Source: Streptomyces sp. NRRL F-5123
GTDB taxonomy: Bacteria > Actinomycetota > Actinomycetes > Streptomycetales > Streptomycetaceae
Reading direction: 5' to 3'
DNA length: 64,000 bases
NCBI RefSeq assembly: GCF_000721495.1
Contig: NZ_JOHY01000014.1
Location: 1 to 64,000, forward strand
Under the pieces are notes generated by a model that saw nothing but the letters and a program-made list of their open reading frames with translations, was not told where the DNA came from and ran no database searches. The position numbers and the translations under genes were made by a program. Shown piece after piece: positions 24,573 through 33,661 of this stretch (position 1 is its first letter; each line of letters begins with the position of its first letter).

Positions 24573-24979
24573 CCGGCCCGGTGCCCGGCCCCCACGCGGG
24601 CCGGGCGCCGACCCGGGGCCACGTGCCCGCGGGGATGCGGTGCGCACACCGCCGGGAACGTCCGCGCGGAGTCCGCCGGGCGCGTCCCGCTGCGAGGCGG
24701 CACACGCCGTGCCCCCCGCACCCCGCGGGGGACGCCCGCGGGAGGGGCGGGCAGGGCCCCCGCCGCTGTCGGGCCCGTCCCGGCACCGGGCATCGCACGC
24801 CCCCCGCGGATTCCGCCGTCGCCCCACCCGGCGGCCCCGCCTGCTGCTACCGTGCGGGGCATGTTCCTCCACCGTGTGTAGGCCGAGCCGGCCGCCCCGC
24901 GACACCGCGGGCGGCGGCCCTCTCGCGCCCACCCACCGGCACGCCGGCCCGTCCGGCGCCGCGACGTCGAGGAACACCC
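24573..24979 (+). promoter_or_regulatory. Intergenic region with 6-codon ORF and hairpin before an MFS gene
   Basis: No full gene is seen. At 24861-24881 a six-codon ORF (ATG to TAG, MFLHRV) follows the -10-like TACCGT. About 10 bp later comes a GC-rich hairpin with arms near CCGCCCCGCG and CGCGGGCGG and loop ACAC. This resembles translational or transcriptional attenuators upstream of drug exporters, but with so few codons it may be chance. Confidence 0.35.
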
Positions 24980-26368
24980 ATGTCTTCGCCACCCGTACGG
25001 CCGTCGTACTCCGCCGTCCTCCGCAGGCCCCACGTCCTGCGGACCTTCGGCCCTGCGCTGCTGGGCCGCCTCTCCTACGGAACGGTCTTCGTCCCGCTGG
25101 CCGTCGCGCTCACCCGCACGACCGGCTCCTACGCCTGGGCGGGCGCCGCCGTCGCCTGCTTCGGGCTCGGCACCTCCGCGCTTGCGCCGCTGCGCGCCCG
25201 CCTCATCGACCGGCGGGGCCCGCGCCGCGTCCTGCCGGTCCTGGCCGTGGCGTACGGGGCGGTGCTGCTGGCGCTGACCGCCGCGACCTGGTCGCCCGGC
25301 ACGCCGCGCCCGCTGCTCGCGGCCCTCACCCTCGCGGCGGGCGTGTGCTCGCCGCCGCTCGGGCCGGTGATGCGCACGCTGTGGAGCGACCTCGTGCCCG
25401 ACCCCGAACTGCGCCGGCGGGCCTTCTCGCTGGACGCGGTCGCCGAGGAAGTGCTGTACGTCGCCGGCCCGCTGCTGGCCGGCGTGGTCATCGCGGCCGG
25501 CAATCCTGCCGCCGGGGTGGGCGCCAGCGCCGTGCTGGTCGTCGCGGGCACGCTGGCGATGTGCGCGTCGCCCGCGATGCGCGACGCCGCGGCGACGCCC
25601 CACCGCCCGGCCGCGGAAGCGGCCCCGCCGCGACCGGGCCGCCCGGCCTGGCTCGTGCCCGCAGTCGTGGCGGGAGCCCTCGGGGTGTCCCTGGGCGCGC
25701 AGGAACTGCTGGTCGTCGCGTTCGCCCGCGGGCGGGACGACCTCGTGGCGGTGGCCTGGATCCAGGCCGCGGTCTCGGCGGGCAGCGTGCTCGGCGGCAC
25801 CGCGTACGGCGCCCGCAGCTGGCGCATGCCTGCGCGCCGCCGCCTGGCGCTGCTGGCGGCCGCCCTCCCGGTGCCGCTCGCCCTCGCAGGGCTGGCGAAC
25901 GGCGTGTACGTGCTCGCTGCGGTGCTCGGCTGCACGGGCGCCTTCGTCGCCCCGGCCCTGTCGACCGCCTACCTGCTCGCGGACGAGGAGGCCGCGGAAG
26001 GGGCCCGCACCAGGGCCGGCACCTGGGTCAACAGCGCGTTCAACGCCGGCCACACCGCCGGTACCGCCGCCACCGGACTGGCCCTCGGCGCCCTCCCGCT
26101 GTGGCTGTGCTTCGTGGCGGCGGCTGTCCCGACGCTGCTGTCGGCGGCCCCGGCCGCGGGCCTGCCCGGCCGCCGGGCCGGACTCCCGGCCGCCGTGCAG
26201 GGCCTCCGCGCGCGGGCGGCTGCCCGGCGCCGCGAGGGGTGGCCGACAGGCCCGCCGCCCACCGTTCCGACCGCCGGACCGCCGGTCTTCCCCTGCCCGG
26301 TGTGCCGCGGGCCACTGCCCACGGGCGGCGCCGCGTGCGCCGCGTGCGCGGCTTCCGGCGGGGGATGA
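24980..26368 (+). CDS. MFS transporter with C-terminal CxxC zinc-ribbon-like tail
   Basis: This 462-aa major facilitator has about 12 hydrophobic segments. The first cytoplasmic loop carries ARLIDRRGPRRVLP, a variant of motif A, and a long central loop separates the two halves. After the last transmembrane helix an 80-aa Arg/Pro-rich cytoplasmic tail ends with FPCPVCRGPLPTGG and then CAACAA. This gives a CxxC...CxxC arrangement able to bind zinc, which is unusual for a transporter. GAGGA precedes the ATG at 24980. Substrate unknown; a drug or metabolite exporter is likely. The 3' end is convergent with the RidA-like gene 10 bp away. Confidence 0.88.
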   Translation: MSSPPVRPSYSAVLRRPHVLRTFGPALLGRLSYGTVFVPLAVALTRTTGSYAWAGAAVACFGLGTSALAPLRARLIDRRGPRRVLPVLAVAYGAVLLALTAATWSPGTPRPLLAALTLAAGVCSPPLGPVMRTLWSDLVPDPELRRRAFSLDAVAEEVLYVAGPLLAGVVIAAGNPAAGVGASAVLVVAGTLAMCASPAMRDAAATPHRPAAEAAPPRPGRPAWLVPAVVAGALGVSLGAQELLVVAFARGRDDLVAVAWIQAAVSAGSVLGGTAYGARSWRMPARRRLALLAAALPVPLALAGLANGVYVLAAVLGCTGAFVAPALSTAYLLADEEAAEGARTRAGTWVNSAFNAGHTAGTAATGLALGALPLWLCFVAAAVPTLLSAAPAAGLPGRRAGLPAAVQGLRARAAARRREGWPTGPPPTVPTAGPPVFPCPVCRGPLPTGGAACAACAASGGG

Positions 26369-26378
26369 CCGGCGGGCG

Positions 26379-26789
26379 TCAGCCGGGCAGGGCCGCGGTG
26401 AGGTCGACCTCGGCGAGCTGGCCGGCGAAGCCGAGCCGGGTGACGCCCAGCAGGGTGCTCGCCGAGGTGAACGCCGGGGCGAGCGCGGAGGAGGTGAGGC
26501 GCTGCCAGACGGCGCCGAGGTCGTCCCGGTCGTCGCTGCGGACGTAGACCACGGAGCGGATCACGTCCTGCGGCCCGGCGTCCACCGCCGCCAACGCGAT
26601 CAGGGCGTTCTCGACGATCCGGTCGACCTGGGCCTCCAGCGAGCCGGGCCCGACGAGGTTGCCGTCCGCGTCCAGCGGGCACTGGCCGGCCAGGTGGGCG
26701 GTGCGCCCGGCCTCCACGACGGTGACGTGGTGGTAGCCGGGCGTGGGGTGCAGCCGCGCGGGGTTGATGCGGGTGATCCTCTGCGTCAT
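26379..26789 (-). CDS. RidA / YjgF family protein
   Basis: This 136-aa protein is of the RidA (enamine/imine deaminase) superfamily, normally a homotrimer. Family features are INPARLHPTPGYHHVTVVEAG at the N-terminus, AGQCPLDADGNLVGPGSLEAQ, then VIRSVVYV and a C-terminal STLLGVTRLGFAGQLAEVDLTA. The canonical arginine of active RidA enzymes (usually in R-x-C/A-v) is not in its normal context, so it may belong to one of the Rid4-7 subgroups with other activity. The gene ends 10 bp from the MFS stop (convergent). Confidence 0.9.
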   Translation of the reverse strand: MTQRITRINPARLHPTPGYHHVTVVEAGRTAHLAGQCPLDADGNLVGPGSLEAQVDRIVENALIALAAVDAGPQDVIRSVVYVRSDDRDDLGAVWQRLTSSALAPAFTSASTLLGVTRLGFAGQLAEVDLTAALPG

Positions 26790-26862
26790 GCCGCGAGTCT
26801 GGCCCCCGGCCCGGCCCGGCCGCATCCGCGTTTGTCGGCTGGGCGTTGTCCACGCGGTCTAC

Positions 26863-27228
26863 GTGCCGGTGCGGCGGTGGCGGGTGGTCCGCCTGCATCG
26901 GCGTTTGCGGGGGCGCGCCGTCAAGGGCGCGGGTCCTGTGACGGCGCGGCCCGGTGGTACGCGCATGCCCGGCGGGGCGCTGTCGCGTGCCGGTGCCGTG
27001 GCGGCGGTCGGTCCGCGCGCGCGTTTGCGTGCGCGCGCCGCGAGGGTGCGGGTCCTGTGACGGCGCGGTCCGCCGGTATCCGCGTGTACGGCGGGGCGTT
27101 GTTTGCGTGCCGGTGCGGTGGCGGACGGTCCGTCCGCATCTGCGATTACCAGGCCGCGCCGCCGGGGTGCGGGTGGTGTGGCGGCGCGGCCCGCCCGCAT
27201 CCGCACGCACGGCGGCGTGCCGTCAGCG
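26863..27228. repeat. Three degenerate tandem repeats of about 120 bp
   Basis: Units begin with GTGCCGGTGC at 26863, 26987 and 27107 and run to about 27228. Shared landmarks in order are GTGCCGGTGCGG, a variable GGTCCG block, GCGTTTGCG, GCGGGTCCTGTGACGGCGCGG (reduced in the third copy) and GGCGGGGCG. The units are imperfect, so this is an old array. They fill the spacer between the RidA-like gene and the PfkB kinase, and the last unit reaches the kinase 3' end. Frames open across them on both strands are repeat artefacts. Confidence 0.75.
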
Positions 27229-28161
27229 CGCCGGCGGCGCGAGCGCCGCGGACAGCTCCGCCGCGTCCGGCGGCCGGGCCCCCGCACGGGAGACGGTCAG
27301 GGCCGCCGCGGCCCCGGCCCGGTGCAGGACGCGGGCGAGCACGGCGCCGTCGAGAGCGGCGGGCAGCCGGGGGCGGGCGGCGGCGCCGGTGAGGCCCAGC
27401 GAGTGGAGGGTGTCGAGGGCCGCGGACGTGAAGGCGTCACCGGCCCCCACGGTGTCGACGACCTCGACGGGGACGGGCGCTCCGGCCACCCGGCCCGCCG
27501 CCGTGAAGGCGTGCGCGCCCTGCGCGCCGAGGGTCACGAAGACCGCTGCGGGCCCGAGCCGCAGCCAGCGCGCGGCGACCTCGCCCGGCTGCTCGCCCGG
27601 ATAGAGCCAGGTCAGGTCCTCGTCGCTGGCCTTGACGACGTCGCTGAGCGCCACGCACCGCTCGGCCGCGGCGGCGGCCGCCGCCCGCTCTCCCATCAGC
27701 GCGGGGCGCACGTTGGGGTCGTAGCTCACGGTCGCCGCCGTCCGCAGCCGCGCGGTCACCTCCTGCGCCGCCGCCGCGCCCGGCGCCACCACCGCGCCGA
27801 TCGACCCCAGGTGCACGTGCCGTACGCCGTCCGCGGGGAGGTCCACCGGTCGCAGCGTCCAGCCGATCGCGAAGTCGTACGTCGCCGCGCCGCGCGCGTC
27901 GAGCGTGACGACGGCGGTGGGCGTGGCCTGCCCCGGCTGCCCGTCCGTCAGCACCCGTACCCCGGCGCCCTCCACATGCTCCCTGACGAGTTTCCCGGCC
28001 GGATCCTCCCCGAGCTGGGTGAGCAGGGCCGCGCTCCGCCCGAGCCGGGCCAGCCCGTAGGCGACGTTGGCGGAACTGCCGCCGGGGTGCGTCACGTCGG
28101 GGGCGCCGGGCGTGCGGACGACGTCGGCGACGCTCTCGCCGACGGCCAGGAAGTCGGTCAT
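27223..28161 (-). CDS. PfkB-family carbohydrate kinase
   Basis: This 312-aa ribokinase-family sugar kinase is probably fructokinase-like. The N-terminal GGSSANVAYGLARLG matches the PfkB signature 1. The ATP-site/anion-hole signature VVDTVGAGDAFTSA, with the catalytic Asp in GAGD, lies near residue 245. DLTWLYPGE provides the usual central strand and VSYDPNVRP the linker segment. It phosphorylates a sugar hydroxyl using ATP. The ATG at 28161 is used. Downstream (lower coordinates) it meets the 120-bp repeat array. The specific sugar is not predictable. Confidence 0.92.
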   Translation of the reverse strand: MTDFLAVGESVADVVRTPGAPDVTHPGGSSANVAYGLARLGRSAALLTQLGEDPAGKLVREHVEGAGVRVLTDGQPGQATPTAVVTLDARGAATYDFAIGWTLRPVDLPADGVRHVHLGSIGAVVAPGAAAAQEVTARLRTAATVSYDPNVRPALMGERAAAAAAAERCVALSDVVKASDEDLTWLYPGEQPGEVAARWLRLGPAAVFVTLGAQGAHAFTAAGRVAGAPVPVEVVDTVGAGDAFTSAALDTLHSLGLTGAAARPRLPAALDGAVLARVLHRAGAAAALTVSRAGARPPDAAELSAALAPPAR

Positions 28162-28455
28162 CCGCTCATCTTCCCCCACCCCGCGCGACCCTCGGCCGTA
28201 CGGTGCGCCCGTGGCTTCCCGCAAGCCCGTCCGCGTCCGGCCCCGCGGCCCGCGGCCGCCCCCGCGCGGCCGCGTTCGCGGGGTCTGGCGGCGGACGAGC
28301 GCGTGGAAGGGGTCTGCGGTGGCGTTCGGCAGTCGGGGAGGGCGGGTTCCGCCGGACGCGTCGGCGGCCCGGCGGCCCTGCCGTGCGGCCTGTGACGGCG
28401 GCGCAGATGCGGTCCCGCGGCCCGTGGCCCCCCCGCGCGGCCGCGGTCGCCGTCC
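28162..28455. repeat. Intergenic region with duplicated 3' end of the NHLM transporter gene
   Basis: A 27-bp stretch (28286-28312, TGGCGGCGGACGAGCGCGTG and onward) is identical to 28466-28492, which encodes the last residues (PFHALVRRQ) of the neighbouring transporter. Both copies are preceded by related GC-rich sequence (CGCGCGGCCGCG). The upstream copy is therefore a partial duplication left behind the gene end, 180 bp away. No gene is seen in this interval. Confidence 0.6.
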
Positions 28456-31386
28456 TCACAACGTTTGGCGGCGGACGAGCGCGTGGAAGGGGCCGCCGGT
28501 GTCGGCCAGCAGCTCCGCGGGCGGGCCCTGCTGGACGATGCGGCCCGCGTCCATCACCACGACCCGGTCGGCGTCCAGCACGGTGGACAGGCGGTGCGCG
28601 ACGACCACCCGGGTGGCGCGCAGGGCGCGCGTGCTCGCGATCACGGCGCGCTGCGTGGCGTTGTCCAGCGCGCTGGTCGCCTCGTCGAGGAAGAGGATCC
28701 GCGGGCGGCGGATGAGCGCCTGCGCGAGCATCAGGCGCTGCCGCTGGCCGCCGGACACGGCGCCCCCGCCGTCCGGCAGGACGGTGTGCATACCCATCGG
28801 CATCGCCTTGATGTCCGCCGCGAGCCCCGCCATGGCCGCGGCCTGCCACGCCTCGTCCACGGTGTGCTCGCCCGCCCCGCGGATGCAGTCGAAGACCGAG
28901 CCGCTGAAGGGCTGCGCGTGCTGGAGCACCACCCCGCACTGGCGGCGCACCGCCGCGCGGTCGAGCGCGGCGAGGTCCTGCCCGTCGTAGCGGACGCTGC
29001 CGGTGAGCGGCGCGTCGAAGCCGATCAGCAGCCGCAGCAGCGTGGACTTGCCGCACCCGCTGGGCCCGACGATCGCCACGAACTCGCCGGGCGCGACCCG
29101 CAGCGAGACGTCGTCCAGGACGAGCGGCCCCTCGCCGGGGTAGCGGTACGACACCGCGGCGGCCTCGACGTCCCCGGTCAGCTCGCCGGGCCGGGTGCTG
29201 CCCGCGGGCACGTCGGGGGCCGCGTCCAGCACCGGCCGCAACTGCTCCACCATCGGCAGCACCGCGACCGCCGACAGCAGCGCGCCGGTGAGCTGGCCCA
29301 CCGAGGAGAGCATCATCGTGGCGGCCGAGTTGAAGGTCAGGAAGGCGGCGGGGGACAGGCTGCCGCGGGCCGGGCCCGCGAGCAGGGCGAAGACCGCGAG
29401 CGTGCACAGCGGCAGGTAGACGGCGTTGACGACGGTGGCGGCGTTGCCCACCCGGCCCGCCCTGCGCTGGAGTTCGCGGCTGCGGGCGAAGTCCGCGGCC
29501 CACGCGGCGTACGCGAAGCTCTCGGCCGCCGCGACCCGCAGCTTCGGCAAGCCGCGCAGGGTCTGGAAGGCCTGGTTGTTCAGCCGGTTGGTGAGTTCCA
29601 CCAGCTGCCGCTGCCAGCGCAGTTGGGCCGTCCCCGCGGCCACCAGCACGGCCAGTACAGCGGCCAGCATGCCGAGCGCGGCGAGCGCCAGCGGCACGCT
29701 GTACCAGAGCAGCAGCGCCAGGTTGACCGCCGCGACCGTACCGGACTGCACGGCCGCCGCGGTCGTCCCGGACAGCACCCGGCGGATCGAGCTGACACCC
29801 ATCGCCGCGCTCGCCAGCTCGCCGGTGGAGCGGCGGGCGAAGAAGCCGGCCGGAAGCCGCAGCAGCCGGTCCCAGACGGCCGGTTGCAGGGCCGCCTCGA
29901 TCCGGCCCTCCAGCCGCAGCACCGCGACGTTCTGCACCAGCATGAAGGCCGCGGACACCACGGTCGCCGCGATCACCGCGAGCGCGGCCTGCACGATGAG
30001 CCCGTTCTCGCCGCGCGGCACGTACGAGCCGAGGACGCGCCCGGTGGCCAGCGGCACCAGCGCGCCGAGCCCCACCGCGACCAGGCTCCCGGCCAGCAGC
30101 CGGCCGAGGTCGGCGGCGGTCCCGCGCAGCCCGAAGCGCAGCAGCCGCCGCGTGGACACCGCCGACTCGGGGAGCGGGCGGTAGAACATCACCGCCCGGT
30201 CAGCCCAGCCCGCCGCGCTCCCCGCGCGGACCCGGACCGTCCGCCCGGCCACCGGGTCAACGGCGACGTAACCACCGCGCCGCCACAGCAGCGCGACCGG
30301 CGTGCCGCTGGTGGTGCGGCCCACGAGCGGCCCGGCGTCCGTGCGCCACCAGCGCGCGCCCAGCGCGACCTCCCGGGTGCGGAAGCCGGACGCCACCGCG
30401 ATCCGGTCCAGCGGTCCGAGCCGGGCCTCGGCCACTCCGGCGGCGGGCTCCGCGACCTCGACCCCCGCCGCCGCGCCGACCAGCCGGCTCACGGCGAGCA
30501 GCGCGTCCCCCGCGCCCCCGTCCGGGGCGCCGGCCGCACCCTCGACGGCCGCCAGCAGCAGCCGGTCGGCCTCGGCCCCCGCGGCCGCGCCGGCCCGCGA
30601 CCCGGCCGCCGCGCGCTCCTCGTGCGCGTGCTCCAGCTGCGCGATCCAGCGGCCCAGCGCGACCAGCAGCCGCGACTGCTGGCGCACCATGCGCTCCCAC
30701 AGCGCGCCGCCGACCAGCAGCTGCCCGGCGGCGTCCGGGCCGAAGTCGTCGCCGTAGCGGACGCTGCCGGGCTCCACCGGCATCCACTGGACGTCGTCCT
30801 CGGGCGCGGCCGCCGCGGGGTCGGCGGGGGGCCGCCCGTCCACCCGGGCCTCGAACACCAGCCGCAGTCCGCGCCCCACGCCCAGCGCGAAGGCCTCCTC
30901 CAACGGGCCGTGCGCGGCCTCCTGGTACGGGTCCGGCTGCGCGAACAGCTCCCGCAGCCAGATGCGTTGCAGCCCGCACCCCGGCAACGGGCGCCCCACC
31001 AGCGTGTGGTGGGGACCCTGCGGCGGGCCGAGCAGCGCGGTGCCGGGTTCGAGCCGCCCCAGGAAATGCCACCGCCCGCCGCCGTCGCCGTCGACCGCGA
31101 AGAGGTCCATGGCCCCGGCGGTCACCAGCCACAGCGCCTCCGGCCCGGCGAGCCCGATGCTGCTCGTCCCGCCGCAGTCCACCGCCTCGCCGAGCCCGCC
31201 CAGGGCCCGCACGACCGGGTCCGGGTGCCCGGCGGCAGCCCCGAAGGGCCCCTGCCCGTACGCGAGCTGACCGGGGAAGGGCCCGGTCCGGCCGTCCGGC
31301 ACCCCCGGGTCCGCCGCGTGCGGCCCGTACCCCGCCGGCCCGCCCCCGGGCGCCGGGGGGAAGGGGCCCGCCGTGTGCTGGGCCAT
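28456..31386 (-). CDS. NHLM-type ABC transporter, second subunit (permease/ATP-binding)
   Basis: This 976-aa transporter is of the NHLM bacteriocin system type 2 (NHLM_micro_ABC2 architecture). A Pro/Gly-rich N-terminus precedes a cyclic-nucleotide-binding-like beta-roll domain (about 70-200) and a unique middle region. An ABC exporter membrane domain follows (about 430-700). The nucleotide-binding domain is C-terminal, with Walker A GPSGCGKST (near 770), signature SGGQRQRL, Walker B ILFLDEA and switch VVVAHRL. It lacks a C39 peptidase domain, unlike its partner. The ATG at 31386 is one base past the partner stop. It should act with the C39 transporter and the HlyD-like adaptor to export the double-glycine peptide encoded at 34639. 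Confidence 0.9.
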   Translation of the reverse strand: MAQHTAGPFPPAPGGGPAGYGPHAADPGVPDGRTGPFPGQLAYGQGPFGAAAGHPDPVVRALGGLGEAVDCGGTSSIGLAGPEALWLVTAGAMDLFAVDGDGGGRWHFLGRLEPGTALLGPPQGPHHTLVGRPLPGCGLQRIWLRELFAQPDPYQEAAHGPLEEAFALGVGRGLRLVFEARVDGRPPADPAAAAPEDDVQWMPVEPGSVRYGDDFGPDAAGQLLVGGALWERMVRQQSRLLVALGRWIAQLEHAHEERAAAGSRAGAAAGAEADRLLLAAVEGAAGAPDGGAGDALLAVSRLVGAAAGVEVAEPAAGVAEARLGPLDRIAVASGFRTREVALGARWWRTDAGPLVGRTTSGTPVALLWRRGGYVAVDPVAGRTVRVRAGSAAGWADRAVMFYRPLPESAVSTRRLLRFGLRGTAADLGRLLAGSLVAVGLGALVPLATGRVLGSYVPRGENGLIVQAALAVIAATVVSAAFMLVQNVAVLRLEGRIEAALQPAVWDRLLRLPAGFFARRSTGELASAAMGVSSIRRVLSGTTAAAVQSGTVAAVNLALLLWYSVPLALAALGMLAAVLAVLVAAGTAQLRWQRQLVELTNRLNNQAFQTLRGLPKLRVAAAESFAYAAWAADFARSRELQRRAGRVGNAATVVNAVYLPLCTLAVFALLAGPARGSLSPAAFLTFNSAATMMLSSVGQLTGALLSAVAVLPMVEQLRPVLDAAPDVPAGSTRPGELTGDVEAAAVSYRYPGEGPLVLDDVSLRVAPGEFVAIVGPSGCGKSTLLRLLIGFDAPLTGSVRYDGQDLAALDRAAVRRQCGVVLQHAQPFSGSVFDCIRGAGEHTVDEAWQAAAMAGLAADIKAMPMGMHTVLPDGGGAVSGGQRQRLMLAQALIRRPRILFLDEATSALDNATQRAVIASTRALRATRVVVAHRLSTVLDADRVVVMDAGRIVQQGPPAELLADTGGPFHALVRRQTL

Positions 31387-31387
31387 G

Positions 31388-33661
31388 TCAGCGCTCCCGG
31401 ACCAGCGCGGCGTACGGCCCGCCCGCCGCCGCCAGGCCCTCGTGGCGGCCGCGCTCGACGATCCGGCCCTGCTCCAGCACCACGATCTCGTCGCTGTCCC
31501 GCACGGTGCTGAGCCGGTGCGCGACCACCACCCGGGCGCAGCCGCGCCGCCGCAGGTTGTCGATGACCTGGCGCTCCGTCTCGGCGTCCAGCGCGCTGGT
31601 GACCTCGTCCAGCACCAGCACCGCGGGGTCGCGGACCAGGGCGCGGGCGAGTTCCAGGCGCTGCCGCTGACCGCCGGAGAAGTTGCGGCCGTCCTGCTCC
31701 ACCCGGCCGTGGATGCCGCCGGGGCGCCGGGTGACGACGTCCAGCAGCGCGGCGTCGGAGAGCGCGGCGCGTACCGCCTCGTCGGGGATCGACGGATCCC
31801 ACAGCGCCACGTTGTCGCGCACGGTGCCCTCGAAGAGGAAGACGTCCTGGTCGACGAAGGCCACCGACGCCGCGAGCACCGCGCGCGGCAGGTCGGCGAG
31901 CCGCCGCCCGTCGACCCGCACCTCACCGGACGACGGCTCGTACAGGCCCGCGACCAGCCGGGCGACCGTGGACTTGCCGCTGCCCGAGCCGCCGACCAGC
32001 GCCACCTGGCGGCCCGGGCCGACCGCCAGCGAGAAGCCGGTGAGCAGCGGCGGGTCGAGCGGGCTGTAGCCGAACGTGACGCCGTCCAGGGCGACATGGC
32101 CGGTGAGCCGTCGCGTGTCCGCCGGGCGGGCGGCGGCGCGGGCGGGGGAGTGGACCGGGTCGACCGGGAAGTTCTCCACGTCCTTGAGCCGCGCCACGTC
32201 CGCCGCGAGGTCCTGCGCCCGTCCGGCGACCGCGCTGAGCCGGGTGACGGGCGCGGTGAACCCGGTCACCAGTGCCTGGAAGGCCACCAGCAGGCCGACC
32301 GAGATCCCGCCCTCGACCGCCCGCCGGCCGCCGACCAGCAGGATGAGCGCGCTGTTGAGCGCCGCCAGCGTGGGCGCGACGACGGCGAGCACCGCGCCGG
32401 GCACGCCGAGCCGCTGGCGCCCCTCCAGCGTTGCGGCGTGCTGGCCCGCCCAGCGCCGGAAGTAGCCGTCCTCGCCGCCGGTGGCCTTCATCGTCTCGAT
32501 CAACTGGAGCCCGCTGTAGGCGGTGTTGGTCAACCGGGCGGTGTCGGCACGCAGTTTGCGGGTGCCGGTGGCGCGCATCCGCACCACCGTCCGCATCGCC
32601 GCCACGTTCGCCAGCGCCACCAGCACACCGAGGGCGGTCAGTTGCGGGTCGTACGTCCACAGCAGCGCCGCGTAGAGCAGCACCACCACCGCGTCCACCC
32701 CGGCCGCGGCGAGGTCGCGGGCCAGTGTCTCGGCGACGGTGTCGTGCGACTGGAGGCGCTGCACGAGGTCGGCAGGGCTGCGCTGGGCGAAGAAGCGCAC
32801 CGGGAGCCGCAGCAGGTGCCGCATGAAGCGCGCGCTGCCGAGCGTCGCGGACGCGATCCGCCCGCGCAGCAGGTTCGCCTGCTGCACCCATGTCAGCAGC
32901 GCCGTCAGCCCCACCAGGGTGCCCATGGCGGCGAAGAGCGTGCCCAGCAGCGAGGTCTGCCCGCCGAGCAGGAAGGTGTCGATGTACGTACGGCTCAGCG
33001 CGGGCGCGGCCGCCCCCGTCAGCACCAGCAGGAATCCGGCGAGCACCGCGGCCGCCGTCGTCGCCGAGGCACCGCGCAGCCGCGCCGGGAGCCCGCGGAC
33101 GAAGCCCGGCGGGCGACCGGTGCGGGTGAAACCGTCGCCGGGCTCGAAGGTCAGCACCACCCCGGTGAAGGCGGCGTCGAACTCCTCGGCGGAGACGAAG
33201 CGGCGCCCGCGCGCCGGGTCGTTGAGGTGCACCCCGCGCCGCCCGAGGCGCCGCCCCGCGCCCTCGTAGACGACGTAGTGGTTGAACTCCCAGAAGAGCA
33301 CGGCCGGCGGGCGGGTCCTGGCCAGCGCGGCGGGCTCCATCTGCATGCCCCTCGCGGTGAGTCCGTGGCCGCGGGCGGCCTTGAGCAGGTTGCTCGCCCG
33401 CGAGCCGTCCCGGGACACCCCGCAGGCCACCCGCAGCTCCTCCAGCGGCACGTGCCGCCCGTGGTGGGCCAGAACCGTCGCCAGCGCGGCGGCCCCGCAC
33501 TCGACGGCCTCCATCTGGAGCACCACCGGGGTGCGCACCCGTCGCCCGGCGCGCCCGCTGTGCCGGTCCCGGCTGCCCCGCGCGGCGGCCCGGGGCCGGT
33601 GCCGGCCGCTCTCGGCCGCCGGGGACGCGGAGCGCCCGCGGCCGGTGTGCCGGGCGCTCAC
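31388..33661 (-). CDS. NHLM-type ABC transporter with C39 peptidase domain
   Basis: This 757-aa peptidase/permease/ATPase should cut a double-glycine leader and pump out the core. The N-terminal C39 papain-like domain (about 43-165) shows the catalytic Cys C55 (QMEAVECGAAAL), His H128 (EFNHYVVYEG) and Asp D148 (HLNDPARG). An exporter membrane domain follows. The nucleotide-binding domain is C-terminal, with Walker A GGSGSGKST, signature FSGGQRQRL, Walker B AVLVLDEV and switch VVVAHRL. The GTG at 33661 overlaps the HlyD-like stop as GTGA. All key residues of both activities are present, so the protein looks functional. Confidence 0.93.
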   Translation of the reverse strand: MSARHTGRGRSASPAAESGRHRPRAAARGSRDRHSGRAGRRVRTPVVLQMEAVECGAAALATVLAHHGRHVPLEELRVACGVSRDGSRASNLLKAARGHGLTARGMQMEPAALARTRPPAVLFWEFNHYVVYEGAGRRLGRRGVHLNDPARGRRFVSAEEFDAAFTGVVLTFEPGDGFTRTGRPPGFVRGLPARLRGASATTAAAVLAGFLLVLTGAAAPALSRTYIDTFLLGGQTSLLGTLFAAMGTLVGLTALLTWVQQANLLRGRIASATLGSARFMRHLLRLPVRFFAQRSPADLVQRLQSHDTVAETLARDLAAAGVDAVVVLLYAALLWTYDPQLTALGVLVALANVAAMRTVVRMRATGTRKLRADTARLTNTAYSGLQLIETMKATGGEDGYFRRWAGQHAATLEGRQRLGVPGAVLAVVAPTLAALNSALILLVGGRRAVEGGISVGLLVAFQALVTGFTAPVTRLSAVAGRAQDLAADVARLKDVENFPVDPVHSPARAAARPADTRRLTGHVALDGVTFGYSPLDPPLLTGFSLAVGPGRQVALVGGSGSGKSTVARLVAGLYEPSSGEVRVDGRRLADLPRAVLAASVAFVDQDVFLFEGTVRDNVALWDPSIPDEAVRAALSDAALLDVVTRRPGGIHGRVEQDGRNFSGGQRQRLELARALVRDPAVLVLDEVTSALDAETERQVIDNLRRRGCARVVVAHRLSTVRDSDEIVVLEQGRIVERGRHEGLAAAGGPYAALVRER

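Noticed and set aside
26863..27228. Arg/Thr-rich proteins read from the repeat region on both strands
   Set aside because: They are artefacts of GC-rich tandem repeats: no family match, no ribosome-binding site and no conserved start.
31387..32097. Fusion of the second NHLM transporter with upstream sequence in the same frame
   Set aside because: The upstream frame is a shadow of the C39 transporter gene; a start one base after that gene's stop gives the normal family length.
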